A DNA stretch of 64,000 nucleotides, from the NCBI GenBank assembly GCA_001630475.1, contig KV419426.1:204939-268938 (forward strand), in the 5' to 3' direction. The translations under genes were made by a program, and so were the position numbers. Source of the DNA: Sistotremastrum niveocremeum HHB9708 (taxonomy: Eukaryota > Basidiomycota > Agaricomycetes > Sistotremastrales > Sistotremastraceae). The notes beneath the pieces were generated by a model that worked only from the letters and a program-made list of their open reading frames with translations, had not been told where the DNA came from and did not search any database. Of this stretch, positions 46,301 to 59,596 are shown one piece after another (positions within the stretch are counted from its first letter, which is position 1; each line of letters opens with the position of its first letter).

Positions 46301-48160
46301 TGTGGGGGAAGGGAGGGTGCTTACGATTTGTGTGAGCGCCGAGGACGTATCTATATTCATAAGTACAGTTTAGTATGGAGACGAGATGGAGGGAGGAGGA
46401 AGGATGTACCCGATATAAGGCTACAATACGAATGAGCATTAGAAATGAGGATAAGGAATAGGAATGAGGAGTGGACATACATCAATTCCATCCCAAGTCC
46501 CATGTAAATCATACGTCCTACACAAACCTCAATACACCCCCAAAGTGCGGGAGAAGGGTGGCAAAGACATACATGACATTAACCCAATCGGCTGATTTAA
46601 GGAGATTGGGAAGATCGAAATGCTGGAGATACCAATACGACGAAGGGGCCGTACTATAATATCGTCAAGTTAAACCCAAGAGAGAGAATACGGAGGGGGA
46701 GAGGGGACGTACAATGTAAGTCCATAACCGTGCGGTTCGAACGCAGCCTACCCAACCCACACCCAATCAACAACCAGCAGACAAAGATAAAAAAGAGGAA
46801 TGAGGACTTACTTTAACAGCCGCCATAAAAGTAACATAATTCTCCTTATCAGCCGGAACACCTCCTCTATCATACGCAGCCGGATACTCCCAATCAATAT
46901 CGATTCCATCAAATGCATATGTTTCGAGTGTGGAGAGGACGGATCGTATGAATGTTTGGGTGTTCGCTGATGACGCAACTAATGCCGAAAAAATTCCTTG
47001 CGTCGGGGGATCCTACGAATCATCAATTAAGTGTTTGTTTGTTAAGGAAGAAAAGGGCGAGGGGGACGTACGTTGAATGACCATCCGCCAATCGACAAAA
47101 ACACCTTAAGTGCCGGCGCATTAGCTTTAAGGTTGGTGGTACGAAGCCAGAGTGCTTGATCCCCGTCGTCCATTGCTATTACTTCAAAGTCATTTGATAT
47201 AAGTGCGAATGCAAAGTTGACGTGTGTTAGGGATGTTGCGGATATTTGTTCTGGAGGGTATGACATGCACGAGCTATTTTGTTATTATTAATCGAGAGTA
47301 TTGGGGGATGGGAAGGAAAGGCTTACCGAGTTACGGCCCAGCCTTCGTAGTAGCCTATCCTCCGCGCCGTAGCACTCTGTTGATCCGCGCCTTTTTTATG
47401 ACTTAGTCGAGTAGGACTTGAGTGAAAATGTATGTGTATGTACCGCATGAGGGGATTGGAGGACCACCACAGTTGGATTGACAGCCTGTTCCGCAGAATT
47501 CGTCTGTGGTACCGCAGTAGCCGAACTAGATATAGACGTGATGTTAAAGAAGACGAGATACTGCAGGGATACGTACTTGGCCACAGCAGACGTTCTATTT
47601 TGCACAAGGAGGATAGAGTGAGTTGATATTAGGGAGAGAGGAGGGAGGGGGGGGGTCATACCAAAGGACACTGTAGTTGGAAACATCAGGCTGACTGTCT
47701 GCTTGAGAGAGGAAAATGCGGAGGAATACATACGGTGATATTTTCAGGAGCTGCGAAAGGACCACATTCCGCGAGAGCTCCACAGTTGCTCGTACATACC
47801 TACCATGACAATCGTATCAGACGGGTTTAGCATAAAATAGGGAGAAGGAGAACGTACACCGCCTGAAGCTACAGGAGTACAAAAGTCCGGACCAAACCTG
47901 CAATCGCAGTTAGCTTGATACACGGCGTAGAGAGAGGTTGTGCGTACTAACCCGCAAAATCCAGTTTTTCCATTACAGCACGACTCGTTCGAGCATGGTA
48001 TATCGGGTGTACATGAGCCGACGGGGAGGTTTGTTGCGTTTGTGGGTACAGATTGGGCATTGACAGAGACAGTAATACTGGTAAAGAGAATAAAGAATGA
48101 GAGGAGTAAGAGAATGAACGATGGTGAATGGGAAGGAGTGGGACGCATTGCTATGCGCAT
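40363..48160 (-). CDS. Large secreted GH18 chitinase, killer-toxin-like subgroup
   Basis: Minus-strand gene of ~7.8 kb with well over twenty short introns (GTACGT donors). A signal peptide (start 48160; an in-frame ATG at 48223 is less likely) is followed by Cys-rich chitin-binding modules at about 47990-47440 (YCGTTDEFCGTGCQSNC). The GH18 domain spans about 47360-45690, with LSIGGWSF near 47100, the catalytic DGIDIDWE at about 46887-46915 (acid Glu codon 46887-46889), MTYDLHGTW near 46500, MGMGFYGRSF near 46110 and the terminal MIWSVDQDD near 45715. A Cys-rich segment (45.65-44.8 kb) and a very long C-terminal part (44.7-40.36 kb, opening FLPVPFEDVFPSG) match the layout of fungal subgroup C chitinases related to yeast killer-toxin subunits. 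Predicted role: hydrolysis of chitin outside the cell. Exact exon edges in the C-terminal third were not all resolved. Confidence 0.82.
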
Positions 48161-48914
48161 CGTGAGTGGAAGGAGAGGAGGGCTCACCAGGCCTTTTGGC
48201 TCAACCGTGGTTTTCTTTTTCACGGTACCGTACCGACAGAGAAAAATTAATCAAGTGTGGATGTTCGGCGCATTGATTCATCGATCATTCCGATGGAAAA
48301 TCTGATCGTTATCAGTCTTCTTCTATTTTGAATGCCGGAGACGGCGCAAGGTGCTATAGCTCGCGCGGCCGGGGAGTGTCGGCATCATCTGACCGTCACC
48401 TTGAAGAGGACCGTACGGGTGTGGTAGTGACGTCCATCCCGCTATGAACGTAGATTTCTCGATAGAAGCTTTCAACGGCGATCCGACAGCGAGAATTGCC
48501 TGAGATGTCGGACAAAGATTGGAGGATTGGATAAATGAGTAGCGCTATTTGGTGATGTTTGGCAAAGGCTTCAATGGCGCGCTTTTCTGCTATTTTTAGC
48601 TGCTATGTGTTCTGGCTGGCGAACGCGCTCTGTGAGACGAAAGAGGGTGTTTGAGATGAGGTGGTGTGATGACTCGAGTGTGCTGGCAGGAGAAGGAGAG
48701 ACATGTGGACCGGGGATGGTTGGCCTGAATTACGGCGATGAAGAATGCGCTAATGAGATCGAAGACGGCAACCGCGATCACTCTCTCTCCGTGCCGTTCG
48801 ATCATGTGAACACTCTTCTTCCTTCGACGCCGAATTCCGAGTTACTCGAGAAAAGCAAACGAGCAAAACCTTTTCAACTTCACTCCTCGTTCGCTAGCTT
48901 CACTGGCAGTCGAG
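48161..48914. promoter_or_regulatory. Shared divergent promoter, chitinase and LysM protein
   Basis: 754 bases separate the two start codons. No gene was recognised between them. The divergent arrangement makes co-regulation plausible; no specific operator was identified. Confidence 0.4.
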
Positions 48915-51900
48915 ATGAAGTCCCCTCACTCGTTTCTCACAATCCTTTGCGTCTTTCACGTTCTCTTCATCACTGTCGGAGCCTCGTCAAACTTTCACAA
49001 CAAGATCAATGACATTCAAAAAGCACACAATCACAAAGACGCTGCACATCGCATCGCAGATCTAGCCGCCGCCGCTGCACTCGTCTCCTCCTCTTCTTCA
49101 ATCTCAGTCACGAGTACGACTAGCAAGATCGCGAGCTCGAGCGTGTCTTCCTCCAAGTCCACCTCGAGCTCTCTCTCCGTCTCCTTCTCCACCAAGTCGG
49201 CCACTTCCCTCTCCGGATCCTCGACCAAAACCAGCGGCACAGGCAACTCAACCGCCACTTCCAGCGCGACACCAGCTATCAAACCCGCCATCGCATCAAA
49301 CACCACCTCAACCACACCCACCACATTCCAAATCTGGCAAGCGAGTAATCTCCCAACCGCTCCAGCCCCTCCATCAGCATGTGCATCCGCATTGACAGCT
49401 CCAGTCTCATGCAACGCGTCCATCCAACTTCTCGGGTACGTTCACCCCATCCCTCACCCATTTAAGACAATGACGAGGTTGTGGTTGTGGTTGTAGAGCG
49501 AATCCATACACGGACGCAGGATCACTCGCTGCAATGTGCACATCGGAATGTTCATCCTCCCTCGTCTCATATCGATCGACCGTCGTCTCTGCATGTGGAA
49601 AATACATGTTCCCAGGACCCAACAACGTCACTTACGCTCGTACGTCCCCCCCCCTCCTTTCCATTTCCTCAAAAGTCCTAACCAAGTACACGCATATAGC
49701 AACTCTCGCAATCGACACGATCTCAGGTCCCTACTCCGAACAATGTCTCACCGACACGTACGTCCCGACCGTAGGGAGGGCCTTCCCCAAGGAGGCCCCC
49801 CTTCCCGTCTCCCCTTCTCAACGCACAACTGACTTGCCGAACACCGAACACAGGACATCCGGAAAATTCTGCAACTCAGTCTTACCCACATACAACACCA
49901 CCTCCCCCTCCTCCGGAATACTCAGCTATCCCCACTCCGAACTCTGTACATCCTGCGTCCTCGGGACTCTCCAATCAACACTCGAGAATCCACTCAGTTT
50001 CTCTTCTTCGCTTTATGGGACGCTTCAGAGCGCTTTGTCGTTGTGCGGGTCGTAAGTCCTTCTTTTTTCCCTTATTCGTCCTTCGTACCCCGAGTTTACT
50101 CAGTGGCGTGTGTATGTAGAACTTTCTCGACATACAACGTCTCATCAACCGCACCCCCCGCCCAATCATCCTCCGGCCCCTCCACAATAATCCCCGGCTC
50201 AAACTCAACCACATCCCCCTCCTGCAACCTCACAGGCCGAAACATAACCACCTCCGGCACGAACACGACCTGCACCTCACTCTCATCTCAATACTCCATC
50301 TCCTCCGCCGATGTACTGCTTAACAATCCTACTATTTCAGCGCTGAATTGTACGGCGGGTATCGCTTCGGGAACGAAATTGTGTCTTCCTCAAGTAAGTC
50401 CCGACCGAAGGGAGGCCCTTCTCTCCTCCCTTTCTCTTCTCGCTTTGGAATTGGCGCGGTGCTGATCTGAGGATGATAGGCTTGTACGACATATACAGTC
50501 CCAGCGAACGCAACATGCAACAGCGTCGTCAGCGCTGTTAACGCTGGCGGATTAGCTGGGAAAGGTGTTAATATCACTTATACTCAACTCCTCAGGTCTG
50601 TCTGTCTGTCTCTCCCTCCTCCTCTTCTTTCACCTTCACCTTCACCTTCCCTCCCTCATTTCCTCCTCCCTCCCTCCCCTCTTTTCTTCTTCTTGTTCAC
50701 CTCATCTTTTCTTGATTTTCTCATTTTCTCAATCTCATGAACTTTTCCTGATCCTCCGATCACAATCTTATCTCGCTTACCCTCACACTTATCCTAACGC
50801 CATGCCATGCTAACGATGCCGTTCTCATGCCGACAGCTTCAACCCGGATCTCGGCATCGGCTGCTCGGGTATCGTACCCGGTAACAAGATCTGTATCAGG
50901 TACTGTCATCTTCCCACACTCTTTTCACACGCTTTTTTACTGACGAGTCTTCTTCGTTCTTCGCTTTTCGTTGCTTCTGACTCTAACTTTCTCACACGTT
51001 TGTTTTCATCTTGCTGCGCTTCTCACACCTTTTGTTTTTGCTTCGCATGGTCACCGGTCACCTTTATTCCTGCTTCTGCTTCTCTCACACGTCCGATTTT
51101 TTTCTTCCTATTTTCCTCATTTCTTTCGTCTTTCTTTTTCTCACACTTTTTATTTTATTCTGCGGCGCTTCTCCTTCTCACACCTGGCTCACACCTTTCT
51201 TTGCTTCGCACATGGACATCTCTCTTCTTTTCGTTTTTGCCGGTTTTCTTATTCGCACACCTTTATCTCATCTTCTTCGTCCTCGTCTTCTCATGATTAT
51301 CGTGATTCTTCTTCTTCTCATTTTTTGTTTCTTTCCCCTCGTGATCCTTATCCCCTTCCCTTTTTCTTTTGCGTGGTGCATTCGGCAGCCCACACGGTGG
51401 ATTCCCAAACGTCGCCGTCGCACCTTCCAACATCGCAAAACCAAGTCCTACAATCACCGCTACCGAGTGAGTTACTCTCTTCTCATCTCTGCCTGGCTTA
51501 GGATCGCCGCTGACCGGGTTTCTTCCTTGTCAATTTATCGCTCTTCCATTTTTGATTTTCAATCTTCAATCTCCGAACCACAAACTCGATCGTTTTCGTC
51601 ATCCGCTCTCGGAACTCAAACATTCGCTTCGCACCCGGTCTTCGCACCCCCCTCTGAACCTTTCACATTCGCCCCGCCCTTCGCCCTCCGAACCTTTCAC
51701 CACGGCATTTTCGCTCTGTTCTTCGCCCTTCAATCATGAACGAACGAACGCAGATCACCCCCCGGCCAAACAGCCCCCGGTACAACCTCGGCCTGCGGCG
51801 CATGGTACCTCGTCCAGCCTAACGATTTCTGTATCAAAGTCGTTCTCAACAGTACGTCCCCCCTCCCCCTCTTTTTATGTTGGTTTGAAGGTTGACTTGG

Positions 51901-54886
51901 TGGTGGGTAGATTCGATTACTTTGGATGATTTCTTGACTCTTAATCCCGAGGTATGTTTTCTTATATAACGATTCCAATATTTCTGGTTTGGATGTATTG
52001 ATCAATGGATTGGGTAGGTTAATGTGAATTGTACGAATCTCTGGGCCGGGTACGTACCTTTCCCTCATCTCCCATCTCCTCTCCTCGATTTCAATTACCA
52101 ATCTATTCGCCTCTCCTAGATACAACTACTGCGGTCAGCCAAGTCTCACATATCCTCATGAAATCATCCAAGCTCATCAATATTCCTCCTCTAGTGGCTC
52201 CCTTCCCCCCTCTCTCCTCAGCCTCCGCGGCAATCCCAACCCTCTCATCAAACTTCTCTTCAATCTCAATATACACCTCTCATCTCCCCACGCCCACCGC
52301 ATCGCAAGGAACTGTCATTCCTTTCCCTACTCCTACAGTCGCCGTAAGCACCTCCTTTCTTTCGCGCTCTCGATCCAGGTTTGAAATCCAGGGCCATATG
52401 CAGATTCCTTCCAACTTGGCTTCCGGCTCCGTCTCATTCGGATGCAATTACTTCTACACAGTCCAATCATTCGACAACTGTACCTCGCTCGAATCATCGT
52501 ACGTCCTCCTCTCTCTACTCCCACACGATCGGATACCTAGCTAGTAAATGTGCAGGTTCAACATCACCGACGCCCAATTCAAATCCTGGAACCCCACCGC
52601 CTCAAAGACATGTCCCAAACTGACCTCGGGAGAAGCACTATGCATGTTCGTAGCAAATAGTACTGCTACTTTCGCTCCTGCGCCTACGAACGTTGCTCCG
52701 GGAACAATCACCGCCGTACGTCCCTTCCTTCCCTTTCAGCTAGCAAGGTTGTATTCATGACGGTGATAGCAATGTGAGACGTATTATACGGTCGTTAGTG
52801 GAGATAGCTGTGCGACGGTGGAGAGCAAGGTATTCCTCCCCTCTCTACCCCATCTAATGCGCAGCTAGCTGACGACGTGGTAGAACAATATCACAGATAC
52901 CCAATTACGCGCATGGAATCCGGAGCTCAATAGCGGGTGCACAAATCTCGCTCTCGGAGAAGTACTTCCTCCCCCTTCTTCGTGGGAATGAATGTTGATG
53001 TGATGTGGTTGTAGGCGTATTGTGTTCTTATGGCTTCTGGAACGACGACGACGACGACTACCACGACGACTACCACTTCCGGTGTTCCGGTTCCTACGAA
53101 CGTTGCGAGCGGCACGATCACTACGGTACTTTCTTTTTCTTTACTCATCTACCGGCGGGCGCTGATTGGCAGCAGAACTGTAACAAGTACTATACCGTCG
53201 TATCAGGGGATAGCTGCTCCGTCGTCGAAAGCAAAGTACGTCCCTCTCCCCAACTCTAGCCTATCCATCTGATCAAAGTGTATGACGTCATCTAGAATTC
53301 AATCCCGGATGCGCAATTCAGAGCTTGGAATCCTGAACTCAATAGCGGCTGTACGAATCTTGCTCTCGGAGAAGTAAGTTCCTCCTCTATCTCCATTTCC
53401 CTATCGTCGAAAGTGAGAGATGCTGACATGGGCCTAGGCATATTGTGTCGGTGTAGCTTCTACGACTACGACTACGACGAGCAGTGTACCTGTCCCTACA
53501 AACGTAGCATCTGGAACGATCACGACGGTACCCTCCCCCTCCCCTCCTTCCTTCCTCCTTCCGGGTGCTGACTAAGCAATTTCGGGATGGGATAGAATTG
53601 TAATAAGTATTATACCGTCGTTTCAGGCGATAGCTGTTCAGTCGTCGAGAGCAAGGTACCCCCTCCCTCCCTTCTCCCTCACTGTAACGCTCGACTGACT
53701 GATATATTTGATGTGATTTAGAACAGTATAACAGATGCGAACTTCAGAGCTTGGAATCCCGAACTCAACACAGGGTGTACGAATCTCGCTCTCGGAGAGG
53801 TGCGCCCCCTCCCCCTCTTTCCCATTAAATCAACCGATAATGACGAATGATGGATTGGTGGTGATAGGCATACTGTGTCGGCGTATCGAGCACGAGTACG
53901 ACGAGCAGTCCATCGAGCGGACCTACGCCTCCTCCTGTACCTACGAACGTCGCAAGTGGAACTATCACCACTGTATGTCTATCCTATCTTGACTCCGGAG
54001 TGAGGAGACTGAAACTGAGGGGTTGTAGAATTGTCTTACGTATTATACGGTTGTGTCGGGCGATACATGCGGCGTCGTCGAATCCAAGGTCTGTCTTCTC
54101 CTTGTCATCCTTCTCTCGGAGATTTAAAGACTGATGTGGTTCGATATATAGAATGGCGTGTCGGATGCGAACTTCAGAGCTTGGAACCCGGAACTTAACA
54201 GTGGATGTACGAATCTCGCTCTGGGAGAGGTACGCTTTCATTCCTTCATTCGTCACTGACATGGAATGGAACTGATGAATGAATGCCATCAATAGGCTTA
54301 CTGTGTAGCAATGGCGTCAAGCAGTTCGACTACGACGACTACTACGACATCTTCCGCCCCAGCGGCGCCTACTAATCTCGCTTCCGGCACCTGGTCCAAG
54401 TACGTCCCCAACCTATTTATCTATGATCATGTATGAATTGAAGTTGGCGGCAGTTGTACGAGCTATCATACCGTCGTCTCGGGAGATAATTGCGGTGCTA
54501 TCGAGTCCACTGCTAAGATCTCCATTCAAGACTTCTTAACCTGGAATCCCTCCGTTGGCTCTAACTGCGGTACGCCCTCTCCTCTGCCTTCTTGTCCTTC
54601 TTAGTAATAATGGTGGCGTACAGCGATCGATCTCGCGGAGGCATACTGTACAGCTGCTGCCGGTGCTTGTCCTAAAGTATACACCGTAGTCAGCGGAGAT
54701 TCTTGCTCTGCTATCGCTACGAAGGAAGGAATAACGCTCGCAACTCTCGAATCCCTCAACTCCAAGGTCCTCGATGCCAATTGCGGTACGTCCCTCTCTG
54801 ACATTTCCTCCCCGAGAATGATGGTGGTCTGATGCGGATTATTAGATCTTCAACTTGGGTGGAATTTATGTGTTCAAGCTCATTGA
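48915..54886 (+). CDS. Secreted protein with about ten LysM modules
   Basis: Multi-exon plus-strand gene from ATG 48915 to the stop at 54884-54886, with about 25 short introns. A signal peptide is followed by a Ser/Thr-rich stretch (SSSKSTSSSLSVSFS...), a Cys-containing region (49.3-50.15 kb), then about ten LysM modules from 50.2 kb to the end. Typical elements are YYTVVSGDSC, FRAWNPELNSGCTNLALGE and AYCVGV. Modules five to eight (52.77-54.37 kb) are near-identical and separated by Thr-rich linkers. The last exon ends LGWNLCVQAH. LysM modules bind chitin oligomers; fungal multi-LysM proteins shield hyphae or hide chitin fragments. The divergent GH18 neighbour is a recurrent partner in fungi. 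Individual exon edges in 50.5-52.1 kb were only partly resolved. Confidence 0.85.
52771..54390 (+). repeat. Four tandem LysM exon modules
   Basis: Four units starting near 52771, 53174, 53596 and 54028 share not only protein sequence but also intron positions: one intron after ESK and one after LGE, plus one in each Thr-rich linker. TGTACGAATCTCGCTCT-like DNA recurs in each. This is local exon-block duplication. Confidence 0.85.
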
Positions 54887-55073
54887 ATGTGAAATCGAAT
54901 ATGAATGCCTTTGTGTGGCTTATATATGTAGAAATCTCTGTGCTTTGTTCTAGTGTCAGTGTATGTATGTAAGCCGATCTTTGTGAACTTAGACTAGTGT
55001 TTCGTTACGTAAGCAATTCTTGTCTTGTTCCAAGCGCTCACTTCAAGTGTGAGCTTGTAGCCGTGAGGCGACG

Positions 55074-55886
55074 ATGGCTTCACCCTCGAATGCGGACGAT
55101 TCACCATTTGCAGCACTGCCTGTCGAGATTATACACCTCATCGTCCGACTTGCAGCAGGGATGCCGCGCAATCTCAAGACGATCAAAGCACTGAATCTAT
55201 GCTGCAAAACCTTTCACTCAATCGTAACTCCCTTCCTCTTCCAATCTCTCGTAGTCCGGCAAACACTCTCAGCGCACTCCCTCGCCTCTACACTCTTCCA
55301 CGAACCACCTTACCGCCAACTCGTCGAAAGACTCGTCATCCTCGATCCCGTCGAATCCGCATTCTTCCCCATTCTCCTCGAACTAGTCCATCGAACTCTA
55401 ACACTCCACGCATCCAAATTAATCTCCAGCACTCAAGCAAGTAACTACGGGAACAAATTACCTCAGAAACTTATCCCTCTCGAAGGGTGTCATACGATGA
55501 TGCCCTCACGCGCATACGTCAATTGTACACATTTCTTCGTGAAGGAGATAAGAGTGTGGGGAGGACATGTCCAATGGCTTGATTTCCTACCTAAGCTTGG
55601 ACATCTTTGCTTGACGTGTCTTGATCTTGCATCACTCATTGCGAGTGTCTCTGCTGTTGATCATCTGATCAAATGCAATGTCCCTTTGACATCTGTGACG
55701 ATCTTCACGCCGGAGCTGCAGAATGTCGACATCGTGGCTATCCGACGTCCCTCAATTAAACATCTCCCTTATTCGATCCTGTACATGTCTTCAGAGGATC
55801 TGTTCAATTTATGGCGCGATATCGAAGATGGAATTATGGATCCTTGGGATACACTCGAGCAGTTGAAAGGAATTCCAACAGAATAG
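55074..55886 (+). CDS. F-box-like protein
   Basis: Single exon, 270 residues. Residues ~10-55 fit an F-box-like helix pattern: FAALPVEIIHLIVRLA, then LNLCCKTFHSIVTPFLFQSLVV, as seen in the many F-box proteins of basidiomycetes that adapt substrates to SCF ubiquitin ligases. The rest is Leu-rich without a clear repeat. No signal peptide. Target unknown. The gene sits 187 bases after the LysM stop codon on the same strand. Confidence 0.68.
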   Translation: MASPSNADDSPFAALPVEIIHLIVRLAAGMPRNLKTIKALNLCCKTFHSIVTPFLFQSLVVRQTLSAHSLASTLFHEPPYRQLVERLVILDPVESAFFPILLELVHRTLTLHASKLISSTQASNYGNKLPQKLIPLEGCHTMMPSRAYVNCTHFFVKEIRVWGGHVQWLDFLPKLGHLCLTCLDLASLIASVSAVDHLIKCNVPLTSVTIFTPELQNVDIVAIRRPSIKHLPYSILYMSSEDLFNLWRDIEDGIMDPWDTLEQLKGIPTE

Positions 55887-56086
55887 TAATTATTCCTATA
55901 GTTGCCTGTATGGTATCTCAATGCATGCACTCTGTTCCCACTCTGTTCCCATTAAAAATTGCATACCATGGTCCAACGATGGGCTCAATCAATCGTCCGC
56001 TCGGACTCGGAATTCGGAAGGGTCGACCTTGGCCTTGTGGTACAGAGTGCAGTAAGCAGATCGTCCCACCGTTCTACTCCATACCC

Positions 56087-57694
56087 ATGTCTTTCCTCAG
56101 CAGCGATAAGGCTCTCGCCACAAGTCTTGATGCCGAAGACCCAATTAGATCCTTCAGAGATCGCTTTGTTTTGCCTACAAACCGGAGTGTATCGGCGAGC
56201 GAAGTTAGCGCAGATCATCGTCAGTCTTTTTGAAGAAAAAATACTGGAGCTGTCGTCATTCCTAACGCAGGATCATAGTCGAAGAACCGTGTACTTATCT
56301 GTGTGGAAATTCCCTTGGACCTCTTCCGAAACGGGCTCGGGAACTCGTGCAGAACGAATTGGACAGATGGGCGTCGCTGTGAGTTCTTATAGGGTGCTGA
56401 AAAACAACTTGGATGCTTAAGGGAATTATCAGAGCTGTAGAAGGTCATTTTACTCCCAAAGGTCATGGATGGGTCGAACAAATGGACGATCTGAATCCTA
56501 TCATGGCGGAACTCATCGGTGCGAAGACGAGCGAAACGGCTTGCATGAGCACTTTGACTGCAAATCTTCATCTCCTCATGGGATCATTCTATAAACCCAC
56601 CTCGGCGAGGTATAAAATTCTTTGTGAAACGAAAGCTTTCCCTTCCGATCAAGTGAGTCCGTTCTTTCAATCCGACGTCTCCGGAATCTAACGAGTATTT
56701 TGTCTAAAGTACGCATTCGCATCTCAAGTCATCGCCCACGGCCTCGATCCTCAAGATGCTATTCTGGAGCTCCATCCGCGTCCCGGAGAATACCACTTAC
56801 GCGAAGAAGACATCCTCAAAACCATATCCTCACAAGGCTCCTCCATCGCCCTCGTCCTATTCAGCGGCATCCAATACTACACTGGTCAATTCTTCCCCAT
56901 CAAATCTGTTACAGAAGCTGCCATCGCTCAAGGATGCATCGTCGGATGGGACCTCGCGCATGCCGTGGGAAACGTACCTTTGCAGCTCCACGATTGGAAT
57001 GTTGATTTCGCGGTGTGGTGTTCGTATAAATATTTGAATTCAGGACCGGGTGGGATGGGCGGGTTGTTCGTTCATGAGAAGTGGGATGCTACACAATCGC
57101 CGAGGTACGTCTAATCAGTTCGACTTTCCGTTTTGGTACTGACATCCCATTCCAAGATCGGCGGGATGGTGGGGTCATACTCTCGACAGTCGTTTCGCCA
57201 TGCCACCGACATTCTCTCCGATCCCCGGCGCTCAAGGCTTCCAACAATCCAATCCTTCCGTGCTCGCCGGGGCCTCACTGTTGGGAAGTCTCGAAGTATT
57301 CAAAGAAGCAGGCGGAATGAAACCTCTCCGAGAAAAATCACTCAAGATGACCCATTTCCTCGAAACCCTCTTACGAAAATCATCATACTTCAAACCATCA
57401 AGCTCCCCTTCAAAAGAAGGCGAAAAAGGATTCGCTATTATCACTCCATCCGATGCTGAATCGAGAGGTTGTCAACTTTCTTTGTCGATCCTTGGTGGAG
57501 TTATGCAGCCTGTTTTCGACGGATTGAAGGCTCGTGGTGTTATTGGGGATGAGCGAAAACCTGATGTTATTCGCCTTGCGCCTATTCCCCTGTATAACAC
57601 TTTCGAGGACTGCTGGAAGGCGGCTCAGGCTTTGGAAGACACCTTTGCGTCGTTGGGTTTGACGGAGACTGTAAATTGTCTGAAAATTGCGTAA
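56087..57694 (+). CDS. BNA5: Kynureninase
   Basis: Five exons: 56087-56186, 56279-56378, 56433-56652, 56710-57104, 57157-57694; 450 residues, normal for the family. It is a PLP enzyme that cleaves kynurenine or 3-hydroxykynurenine to (hydroxy)anthranilate and alanine, in tryptophan breakdown and de novo NAD synthesis (EC 3.7.1.3). Diagnostic motifs are YLCGNSLG (about 40-47), [21 protein letters not shown] (Asp 221, His 224) and [12 protein letters not shown] with the PLP lysine at about 247. QLSLSILG and [15 protein letters not shown] near the C-terminus also fit. The exon 1/2 junction (A|GTGTAT...CATAG|TC) is the least certain. Confidence 0.92.
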
Positions 57695-59596
57695 ACGGAC
57701 TGTCCAGTCAGTCCAAAGGATGGGGGTCAGATATGTACGTGTTAGGCTCATCGTTCATTCCATTTTCTGATTGCACTCCCTATAGGTATTGAAGCTACGA
57801 TATATATTGAAACATCATTTGTACCTGGTTATGCTATCCCCGTCAACACAAAAGCCTAGCCTTGTTTCCTCGGAATGTGATTCAAGCCGTGTACTCCTCA
57901 TAAAACGACCGGCCTTGTCCGGAGTTCAACTCGAACCACGACCCACTCTCACATCGGTCACACCTAGTACATAAAAGGCCTGAGAGATATTTAGCAGACC
58001 CTTGAAAAGAGATGATATCAAAATTAAGGCACTATTCAAAAGTCAGTGAGGCCTGCGTGCAGGGTTGGCAATATTTCTCCGATGTTTTGCCGCTTTCTGC
58101 TTCGTGATGGTTTCTTGTTACATGTACGGACTTCATCGAACGTGATTCGTACCGAGAAACCCGGATTTCTCGTCGAGCCCCCAGCCTGCCAGTGGAAGAA
58201 AACCAGACCTGGGCTCATCGAGACCTCCCATCTAGTCAAAATCTCATCGCCACTGGCATTTCTTAGGCCGATGAACTTAACTCGGTGCACGTTCGATACA
58301 ACCTATGAAACGTGTCTCTTGCCCAATTGCAGAATGTGTACCTCTGTGTATCGTCCCGGCTGGCCGATCGGATTAGATGATCGATGATCGTGCCTTCAAA
58401 TTTTACATCACCCCGGAGTTTCTTTGACGGCCTCGGAGAAACCAGACCCTAGACTTTTCGGTGTGGTCACCCTTATCTCATCGGCCTCGCCTAGACACAA
58501 TTTGCTTCCGTTGATCAAGAGGCTGAACTGAGCTTGAGTCTCGTTGCGAGACTCTCTCACGGGAAATAGGGCTGCTCATCCTTCAGACTATGAAACACGG
58601 AAAGGCCAGTTGTATGGGAATTGTTGAACTTCTGGAAGTGCCGAGGTTGACCTTGAAACTTGCCGACAAGCCGCTTCAACTGATTCACTCGACTGAAAAG
58701 ACTTTCGGAAAGAAAGCAAGGCTTTACGTTCATGATCACGTACGGTTCAGCTTTCTCTGTGCCTCAATCGGCCTTGGCATCACGTTCAGACTTCTTGTGT
58801 GAATGTCCCTCCGTTCCCATAATAAGAGGCTTCCTAGAGCTCGGACCCTTTCTATTTCTCCGAGCGGCGTGTTTACGGTTTGACCTTTGTTTCCATCATT
58901 TGGCGGCGGCGTATGACGCCGTACGGCCCTTGTGAAAGAGTGCGCTCGGGAGTCAGGGACGATACCCGAGCTTGAGCACGGTATTGAGCATTCCACATTT
59001 GGTGTCGTGCGATTGAGGGTTCAAGCTGATACTCCACTACGTTTGATGCCGCCGAATGGGCTTTTGGAACTTACCTTCATGCTTCGAGCCCGTTGTTACT
59101 CGCAGATGCGCCTCATAACTTACGTTGGCTTCTATTCGAATGTCCAGCAAATGCACAAGCATTCTTGCGGTATATTCGCCGCCACTTAGCTCGGCCTTGA
59201 TAGGTAATGCAAACCGTCAAACCAGTGACCAAAGCATCAAATGAGACCTATCAAGTTATATTGACTCAAAAATGGGTTTTGATTGCCGACCTTTACCATT
59301 GAGTCGCGCGACTGTTCCTCAGGTGAATGCTCTTCTCACGTCTCGGACATGGTCGAATTCCTGACGCTCAGATTGAGCCCGAACCTCTGATGAAGAGAGA
59401 AACGGCGGACATCGGTACGGCAGTGCTCTCGAACTAGCCTTTTTCTGCATTCAGCACCGTCCCGTTCATCCTCTGTTTGTGTACCAAACACGGCTTCAGC
59501 TCAGTATAAAGAGGGGCTTGGTTCGACCATGGAACAGCATCAGTCAACCGATCCTTTCGACAGACTAATCCCTCCCTTCTACCCCTACCAACAAAC
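57695..59596. other. Intergenic, no gene recognised
   Basis: About 1.9 kb with frames no longer than 113 codons and no recognisable motif. A TATAAAGAGG box near 59507 precedes the small secreted protein at 59597 by ~90 bases. Confidence 0.45.

Noticed and set aside
57789-59189. Several 60-113-codon frames after the kynureninase gene
   Set aside because: Both strands carry similar-length frames without motifs, consistent with chance in non-coding DNA.
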